Shown: positions 6,642-11,306 of the stretch, piece by piece
Position numbering within the stretch: the stretch's first letter is position 1
How the letters are laid out: every line of letters begins with the position of its first letter
DNA from: Chlorobiales bacterium
GTDB lineage: Bacteria > Bacteroidota > Chlorobiia > Chlorobiales > Chlorobiaceae
Reading direction: 5' to 3'
NCBI GenBank assembly: GCA_022360415.1
Contig: JAKSDB010000385.1
Span: 1-11,306 of the forward strand
Length of the DNA stretch: 11,306 nucleotides
Notes under the pieces: generated by a model
Told to the model about the DNA's origin: nothing
The model's input: the letters and a program-made list of their open reading frames with translations, nothing else
Database searches by the model: none
Made by a program: the position numbers and the translations under genes

Positions 6642-7784
6642 TTATTTATTATTATAAGGTATTTGTTGTAAAACGCAATGGATTCCACCCCCACCTAAAA
6701 GTAATTCTCTTGAAGGTATTTGAACTATTAATTTTTGCTTAAATAATACTGAATATATTTTATATGCATTAGCATCGCACTCCATTAATTCTTTATCGCC
6801 ATTCGCACCAAAAGAAGGTATAAGAACAGCGCCGTTACAAATATAAGAGTTTATGTAAGTTGCTGGCAGCCTATCCCCTGGCATCCTTGGTATAGCATAT
6901 TCTGACAAATCTACACCAACATGATCTTTTTCTGTTATTTGCTGCACTGGAGGCTGTGCAAGTTTTACTACATTATAATTATTGCCTACAGTGTTTTTAG
7001 CTTTTATTAATATATTATATGCTTCTTTTGATATATCATACTGTGGATCAGATTTATCATTACACCAATTCAACAATATTGTTTCAGCATCTGCAAAACA
7101 GCACATATTATCAATATGCCCATTATTTTCTTCAACATATAAACCTCTTTCAAGCCAAATAATATTGGTTACACCTAAATAATTGGATAATATATTTTCT
7201 ATTTGCCTGACAGTAAGATTGGCGTTCCTACCCAAAACACATTCTTTTGTTGCTATTAAAGTCCCATTACCATCTACGTGAATAGCACCTCCTTCCAATG
7301 TTAGTGGGCAACGATATCGGTAAATATTATCAATTTCCAATACTTTTCTCGCGACCATATCATCTAACTTCCAAGGATAATAAGATCCAGACAACTCCCA
7401 TGAACTTTCATTCTTTACACCTATTCCACCCCAAGCATTAAAATGCCAATCAACGCCCCTTATCTCAGACCTTTTATTTATTAAGTACGTTGGGCCCGTA
7501 TCTCTAATCCATGCATCATCATATGATATTTCAACAACTCTGATTTTGTGGTTTAATCTGTTACGCGCGTTCTCATATTGTGATTGGCTTACACCCACCG
7601 AAACATTCTCATAGTTTACAATCGTATTGGCTATTTCAGCAAATACTTCTTGAGCTGGTTTGGCACCTAATCGCCATATATCATTTCTTTCAGGCCACAA
7701 CATCCATGTTCCCGCATGCATTTCATACTCAGCAGGCATATAAAAACCATCATCTATTGGATATTTATTTGTAATAGTTTTCAT
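6642..7784 (-). CDS. aguA: Agmatine deiminase
   Basis: Encodes 380 residues, full length for the family (PF04371). The enzyme hydrolyses agmatine to N-carbamoylputrescine and ammonia in putrescine synthesis. Diagnostic features, in order: PAEYEMHAGTWMLWPER (17-33), DDAWIRDTGPT (89-99), VDWHFNAWGG (111-120), LEGGAIHVDGNGT (163-175), NGHIDNMC with the catalytic His223 (221-228), and RELLLGGGGIHC with the nucleophile Cys370. The fit is to true agmatine deiminases, not the peptidylarginine deiminases of Porphyromonas. No agmatine-forming arginine decarboxylase or carbamoylputrescine hydrolase (AguB) is adjacent, so it may act here on a guanidino group made within the operon (inference). Its ATG overlaps the SET gene stop by four bases (ATGA). 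Confidence 0.92.
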   Translation of the reverse strand: MKTITNKYPIDDGFYMPAEYEMHAGTWMLWPERNDIWRLGAKPAQEVFAEIANTIVNYENVSVGVSQSQYENARNRLNHKIRVVEISYDDAWIRDTGPTYLINKRSEIRGVDWHFNAWGGIGVKNESSWELSGSYYPWKLDDMVARKVLEIDNIYRYRCPLTLEGGAIHVDGNGTLIATKECVLGRNANLTVRQIENILSNYLGVTNIIWLERGLYVEENNGHIDNMCCFADAETILLNWCNDKSDPQYDISKEAYNILIKAKNTVGNNYNVVKLAQPPVQQITEKDHVGVDLSEYAIPRMPGDRLPATYINSYICNGAVLIPSFGANGDKELMECDANAYKIYSVLFKQKLIVQIPSRELLLGGGGIHCVLQQIPYNNK

Positions 7785-8281
7785 ACTTTTTTAGATTTTA
7801 TTTTGACCTTCAAATATGCAGCAAAATATTCATAATATTTTTCTTGTATTTCTTTTATTTTCCAATCTCTACCAGTTATCGTTTTACGACAATTACTTTC
7901 ACCACATGCACATTCGAATGAATAATCCTCATTATCCAAAAAAGCATAATCAACTGTCAGCTCTTCTCCAACAATAATATCACGCATTGCTATATATGTA
8001 ATATCTCCTCTAATACCACAATTTGGATTGCATGAATGATTTACATACAATTTTATTTTTTCTTCTTCATGCGCATTTGTGGCGCCTATATAATACTCAT
8101 CATCAATAGGATGATAGCTATTTATAATAGTTGTTGAAAATATTTGTTTTTTTCTTAGTATATGTCCACCTTTTATAAATACTATTTCACCTTTTTGTAT
8201 TTTATCTATTGCAAAAAGACCCTTATTATGCGTGGGACTATCGCAGATTATAATTTTTTCTGATAATATAGATTTTATCAC
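7781..8281 (-). CDS. SET-domain protein (lysine) methyltransferase
   Basis: Encodes 166 residues, a minimal SET plus post-SET unit. SET enzymes transfer methyl from S-adenosylmethionine to protein lysines. GLFA (21-24) marks the AdoMet site, VNHSCNPN (80-87) is the NHS motif, and GEELTVDYAF (105-114) holds the catalytic Tyr region. CACGESNC (124-131) is the post-SET CxCx4C which, with Cys84, binds zinc. All key elements are present, so it should be active. Bacterial SET proteins are known, but the targets are usually undefined. The start is GTG 8281, 13 bases after the radical SAM stop, with no SD. It overlaps aguA by four bases. Confidence 0.88.
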   Translation of the reverse strand: MIKSILSEKIIICDSPTHNKGLFAIDKIQKGEIVFIKGGHILRKKQIFSTTIINSYHPIDDEYYIGATNAHEEEKIKLYVNHSCNPNCGIRGDITYIAMRDIIVGEELTVDYAFLDNEDYSFECACGESNCRKTITGRDWKIKEIQEKYYEYFAAYLKVKIKSKKV

Positions 8282-8294
8282 TATAAAATGATAA

Positions 8295-9413
8295 TTAAGG
8301 GTGCAAATAATCGAATTTTTCTAATGGACCAATTTCTTTTAACAAAGTTCTTATTGCTCTACAAACAATTGGTTTTTGACCATCTAACATACCTGTCTCG
8401 TTCACAACCTCACCTAAACAATATCCACCACAATGCAATTTAGCAAAACAATCTTTACAATGAGAGATGTTATCTACGCTTCTATCCTGCATAGCTTTTA
8501 GCCTTTTTGGGTAATATTCGAACTGCTTTTTTTGTTTATTCCATTTTCCATAGATAAAGCAATTCATATGATTTTTATTAGCCCCAAATACAACTAAATC
8601 ACAAGCAGACACATAACCATCAGGAGTTAAATGTGGAACAGGCGTACATGCTCTACAATGAATCTTTGTCTCACCGTCAAAGTTACAAGTCAAGAAGCTA
8701 CCATAAAAAATATTTTTAAGTCTAGCGTATTTATATGCTTTAATAAAATTATCAACATACAATTCCATATTAAATTCATACTGTTCATATTTTTTTTCAT
8801 CGTCGCAAACAGGATTTTTTTCTACAGCGGGAAACTCCGGATCTGTCCATATATATCTTATCCCTAAACTACAGAAGTAATCCACCATCTCTATTTGTCG
8901 ATGAATATTTAAGCTAGTCATTGTAACTCTCGCACCAACCATCAAATCACGATTTCCTCTATTTCGATGCAACCACAAAATATTTTCCTCAATTATTGGA
9001 GCTGATGGTTTATTATTTGGAAAAGGTCTTTGTTGATTTTGTATATCGGGCGGACCATCAAATGAGACCCATACAATATTCAAATTATCTAATAACCAAC
9101 CACGCACTTTAGAATTAAATGCCCCATTTGTTTGCAGTTCTGTCGTTACTTCTTTTCCCCCTTTTTGTCTTGCATAGTCTGCTATCTGACTCATCAATTC
9201 AAATTCTTGTGTCGGCTCACCTGGTCCGTAAAAACGAATATGCCGACTTTTATTATTAGTGAAAAACTCATCGATACCGGCTTTTGCAATTTCCAGCGGC
9301 AATGTCTTTTCTTCTAATTCAAGCCTTTCTTTACAATTATAGCAATATACACAACGCAAATCACACTTAGTCGTCAAAAAAAATGAAATCATTTGTTTAT
9401 GTGAATGAGGCAT
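8295..9413 (-). CDS. Radical SAM enzyme with SPASM domain
   Basis: Encodes 372 residues and is the first gene of the operon. Residues 17-24 (CDLRCVYC) give the CxxxCxxC motif that binds the catalytic 4Fe-4S cluster. FYGPGEPT (61-68) is the GGE-type AdoMet-binding motif, and VSFDGP (116-121) follows. The C-terminal SPASM domain is textbook: CX9GX4C (Cys256, Gly266, Cys271), then CX2CX5CX3C (Cys319, 322, 328, 332) and a last Cys351, enough for two auxiliary clusters. SPASM enzymes mostly modify peptides or proteins (RiPP maturases, sulfatase-maturing enzymes), though some act on small molecules. No precursor peptide is seen nearby. Met1 (9413) is favoured; Met8 (9392) would also retain the core. 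No SD precedes either. Confidence 0.9.
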   Translation of the reverse strand: MPHSHKQMISFFLTTKCDLRCVYCYNCKERLELEEKTLPLEIAKAGIDEFFTNNKSRHIRFYGPGEPTQEFELMSQIADYARQKGGKEVTTELQTNGAFNSKVRGWLLDNLNIVWVSFDGPPDIQNQQRPFPNNKPSAPIIEENILWLHRNRGNRDLMVGARVTMTSLNIHRQIEMVDYFCSLGIRYIWTDPEFPAVEKNPVCDDEKKYEQYEFNMELYVDNFIKAYKYARLKNIFYGSFLTCNFDGETKIHCRACTPVPHLTPDGYVSACDLVVFGANKNHMNCFIYGKWNKQKKQFEYYPKRLKAMQDRSVDNISHCKDCFAKLHCGGYCLGEVVNETGMLDGQKPIVCRAIRTLLKEIGPLEKFDYLHP

Positions 9414-9431
9414 TCTATATGGGTAAAGAGG

Positions 9432-9461
9432 GTTATAAATTATTTACCAGACAGTAATCAA
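9432..9461 (-). promoter_or_regulatory. Likely sigma70-type promoter of the six-gene operon
   Basis: On the minus strand TTGATT (9461-9456) and TATAAC (9437-9432) are separated by 18 bases, matching 4/6 and 5/6 of the consensus. The expected start point lies 10-20 bases upstream of the radical SAM ATG, giving a short leader without an SD. Confidence 0.45.
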
Positions 9462-9486
9462 CATTAAGTTAATTTATTGTTAGAGC

Positions 9487-9675
9487 TCATGTTAAATAAA
9501 TGAACCGATTAACAGGTAATACTGGACGATGTACAGTAACAACTAAAATCCCATCAATTAAAATATAGAAATAAAGATTTTTCTTCATACCCAGCTTACT
9601 CCTTGACTCGTCTAATGATAAACCAAACTCTTGCATACGGGCTTGATAGCAATTTTTTTCAGGGATCTTGGTTGA
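9487..9675 (-). pseudogene. IS4-family-like transposase, C-terminal remnant
   Basis: Minus-strand frame open from a TAA at 9676-9678 to TGA 9489-9487, 62 codons, with no usable start. The segment CYQARMQEFGLSLDESRSK resembles the C-terminal region of IS4/IS10-type DDE transposases (Y..RMQIEE.FRD.K...GL.L..SRS), with the IEE.FRD.K part, including the catalytic Glu, deleted. The similarity is short and from memory. It sits immediately upstream of the operon promoter, so an insertion event may have marked or shaped that boundary. Confidence 0.4.
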
Positions 9676-10142
9676 TTAAGGACGTTTAGCATCGAATCAC
9701 CTCTTATCTTATCAATTGCTTTGATAAACGCTTTTAGCTATCGGTAATCATACAGTAAAAGTATCTTTCCTTTTACAGCTTTCGGTCTTCCTCGTTCACT
9801 GATTACTTCCCTGAATCATTTTTACCTTTAATAGAGCATTTTCATGACGCTACAGCTCTATTAATGAGCATAACAACTAATGCACCATGCAACCATTGCT
9901 GCAGATGCAAAGCATACAACGCACGATGTAAAACTCTTGAAGACTAGAATCGGGGCTTACTATAACTTAAAAATGCAAGGGCTGAACAACGGGTATGTAC
10001 AACTTGTCGGAGGCCGTCCTAAAAAGGTGGGGGTGGTAAAGATGAGGCGGCCGCTTACATAATTAATCTCCTTATATGTACAACAAAATCACATCATTTG
10101 CAACACTCAGTGCAACACTCAGGGATTGAGGAAGTAGAAAGC
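9676..10142. other. Gene-free stretch, probable mobile-element debris
   Basis: No complete gene can be supported. A minus-strand frame reads a short piece (VISERGRPKAVKGKILLLY), stopped by a TAG, which may belong to the same decayed insertion sequence as 9487-9675. A 60-codon plus-strand frame at 9880-10062 has neither SD nor recognisable family. A short tandem duplication, caacactcag-tgcaacactcag, lies at about 10100-10122. Confidence 0.4.
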
Positions 10143-10161
10143 AGGGGACGTTGTTCCGTAA
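10143..10161 (-). repeat. REP-like repeat, copy 3 (inverted)
   Basis: On the minus strand reads ttacggaacaacgtcccct, identical over 19 bases to 907-925. It is the only copy to the right of the central operon and has opposite orientation, so copies 1/2 and 3 bracket the left accessory genes and the operon. Confidence 0.7.
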
Positions 10162-10184
10162 ACGAAAAACTCCCGCAGAACAGC

Positions 10185-10211
10185 AAAAAGCACAGGGTCA
10201 CCGAGCTTTTT
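10185..10211. terminator. Possible bidirectional intrinsic terminator
   Basis: aaaaagc (10185-10191) and gcttttt (10205-10211) form a perfect 7-bp inverted repeat around a 13-base loop, with A- and T-runs on the two sides. The stem has only two G-C pairs, so it would be weak. It lies about 190 bp beyond the AbiEii stop codon and could end that transcript. Confidence 0.3.
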
Positions 10212-10222
10212 CAGTCTTCATG

Positions 10223-10262
10223 TGTGAGTGATATCGGACTCGAACCTCTGACCTCTACCATG
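10223..10262 (-). other. Degenerate tRNA 3'-half-like segment (candidate att site)
   Basis: The minus strand reads catggtagaggtcagaggtt followed by cgagtccgatatcactcac. This matches the order anticodon-stem 3' side, variable loop, T-arm (ggttcgagtcc) and acceptor 3' side of a tRNA, most like tRNA-Val(GAC). The T-stem no longer pairs properly, the 5' half is missing and no CCA end is present, so it is not a functional tRNA. Integrative elements often insert at tRNA 3' ends, so an old attachment site is a reasonable guess. No second copy was found in the window. Confidence 0.4.
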
Positions 10263-10403
10263 TATATTGGGACACTTCAATCTAAGCAACAATAATATAA
10301 CCAGTTAGAACAGCATCACATTTTTTCGTGCAACAGTCGCGTAACAAAAATTTTATCAAAAACGATTAATAACAATCAACAACAAACACATACATTATTC
10401 TGG

Positions 10404-11306
10404 CTATTCCTGACTTTTCTGCCATGAATCAGGTGCTATCCAAATATCCACAAACCTCTTTTTTACACTGACTGCTTCCACCACAGGAGCCAGAAATACC
10501 TGTAACTGTTGCACAACCTCATCGAACTTATCAGGAACATTTTCATTACGAAGCCTTTGCCTGAAAGCCTTCCATTGCACTTGTTTTGCAGCAATGAAAT
10601 CACTCGAAAACACAGCTACAGGCATAACAAGTTCTGTTCCGCGCTGTTCCAGCGTCTGCCTCATAGCTTCACAAAGGCTATCTCCGTGAAAATCATACTG
10701 TCTGGAAAGCATCCAGATATCGTAAAAGTCCTTCATTCTGCTGTTCAGGGTACCAAGTTTGATCATTGCCTCGAACTTTTCAGCTATTACACTTTCCCGG
10801 CTGTAACAATACAGCTCCGGTTCAGGAAAATCCAATAGAGAAGGCAATCTCTGTCTTGATGGATATGGATAAACCCGGTCTCCAAAACCAAGATCAATCT
10901 GTATGATGATACGGGCTGAATCCAGCTCACCACGAAACTTCACTCTCTGACCCTTATATTCGGCACCTTCTGTTATCGGTTCAACGGAAATTGAGGCCGG
11001 GTCAAAATCAATGCCATCGTCACAATGCTCAGCGAGAATCTGCCTGATAACCCCCTGAATACTTTGTTCATCATTGCTGAGACGATCAAGCATATCTATG
11101 TCCATAGTCGGTCTTGCCAATGGCGTCTGCCATACCCTGAGCAGAAGAGCGCCTTTGAGAACAAACTGATCTGCGTAGGGAGAAACGGACAATCGATACA
11201 GAAACCGCTCCATGGCATAATATTGCATCAACTCCTGAAGCCCTCCCTTCTCTTCACGGGCTTTGTTCAACAGACGCCGCCTGACGGAAGCGCCAATATT
11301 CTTGAC
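10404..11306 (-). CDS. AbiEii/AbiGii-type nucleotidyltransferase toxin (5' end cut by window edge)
   Basis: 300 residues are visible and the frame stays open to the window edge (NIGASVRRRLLNKAREEKGG precedes the TTG at 11270, as in the family), so only a few N-terminal residues should be missing. AbiEii proteins are the nucleotidyltransferase toxins of type IV-like toxin-antitoxin and abortive-infection systems. Visible motifs: FVLKGALLLRVW with RPTMDIDML (the GG/S...DxD nucleotidyltransferase site, with Lys in place of the first Gly), the strand IIIQIDLGFGD, and VIAEKFEAMIKLGTLNSRMK followed by DFYDIWML, the family's KxxD-type catalytic block. The AbiEi antitoxin, if present, should lie upstream to the right of this window. 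Codon use resembles the left flank, not the central operon. Confidence 0.85.
   Translation of the reverse strand, partial: VKNIGASVRRRLLNKAREEKGGLQELMQYYAMERFLYRLSVSPYADQFVLKGALLLRVWQTPLARPTMDIDMLDRLSNDEQSIQGVIRQILAEHCDDGIDFDPASISVEPITEGAEYKGQRVKFRGELDSARIIIQIDLGFGDRVYPYPSRQRLPSLLDFPEPELYCYSRESVIAEKFEAMIKLGTLNSRMKDFYDIWMLSRQYDFHGDSLCEAMRQTLEQRGTELVMPVAVFSSDFIAAKQVQWKAFRQRLRNENVPDKFDEVVQQLQVFLAPVVEAVSVKKRFVDIWIAPDSWQKSQE

Noticed and set aside
6635..6694. Longer N-terminus for the SDR protein
   Set aside because: It would overlap aguA by 53 bases and add a segment absent from SDRs; the Rossmann motif lies at the normal distance from ATG 6634.
9419..9457. 12-codon plus-strand frame upstream of the radical SAM gene as a precursor peptide
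   Set aside because: It is divergent to the operon, overlaps the proposed promoter, has no SD and no core-peptide features such as repeated Cys, Ser or Thr.
9880..10062. 60-codon plus-strand frame ending in KKVGVVKMRRPLT
   Set aside because: It has no ribosome site, no recognisable family and lies in mobile-element debris; an open frame of this length is expected by chance.
10404..11270. TTG at 11270 as the true start of the AbiEii gene
   Set aside because: The frame continues upstream with the family-typical NIGASVRRRLL segment to the window edge, so the real start lies outside.
1..11306. CRISPR array or Cas genes
   Set aside because: No regularly spaced direct repeats were seen; the three 19-bp repeats are far apart and not in a series, and no Cas motif is present.

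Overview
The window looks like an accessory region of a bacterial chromosome: a scatter of broken genes and small selfish or defence-type genes surrounding one intact, compact operon. The flanks have moderate GC. They carry a fragment of a REP-associated (Y1) transposase, a DUF433/DUF5615 toxin-antitoxin remnant and an AbiEii toxin gene. This mix is common in Chlorobiota and Desulfobacterota, but the host assignment is inference only. The central operon (about 4.17-9.41 kb) is clearly more A+T-rich than the flanks and mostly lacks Shine-Dalgarno sequences, which suggests it was acquired from another lineage.

Left part (1-3443). In order: the 3' end of an unrecognised gene; a Y1 transposase 5' stub on the minus strand; an intact DUF433 antitoxin-like gene followed by a frame-broken DUF5615 toxin; an untranslated stretch with several hairpins and a possible small RNA; two small TPR genes, the first membrane-anchored; a decayed SpeD-like (AdoMet decarboxylase family) gene; and an intact small membrane protein. 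A block of about 730 bp (3444-4175) has no convincing gene.

Centre (4176-9413, all minus strand). There are six genes with junctions of -4 to +15 nt, transcribed from a plausible promoter at 9432-9461. They encode, in order: radical SAM/SPASM enzyme, SET-domain protein methyltransferase, agmatine deiminase (AguA), short-chain dehydrogenase, a PAS-coiled coil-TIR protein, and a GNAT acetyltransferase. All six keep their family catalytic motifs. I know of no described system with this composition. It could be a small biosynthetic or modification pathway coupled to a sensor/NAD-hydrolase effector (PAS-TIR), or a conflict/defence operon with unusual enzymes. No precursor peptide gene is visible next to it.

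Right part (9414-11306). In order: an apparent IS4-family transposase remnant lies directly behind the operon promoter; then come non-coding DNA with an inverted copy of a 19-bp repeat also found at 331-350 and 907-925, a possible terminator, a degenerate tRNA 3'-half-like segment (candidate attachment site), and the 3' part of an AbiEii-type nucleotidyltransferase toxin gene that runs off the window.
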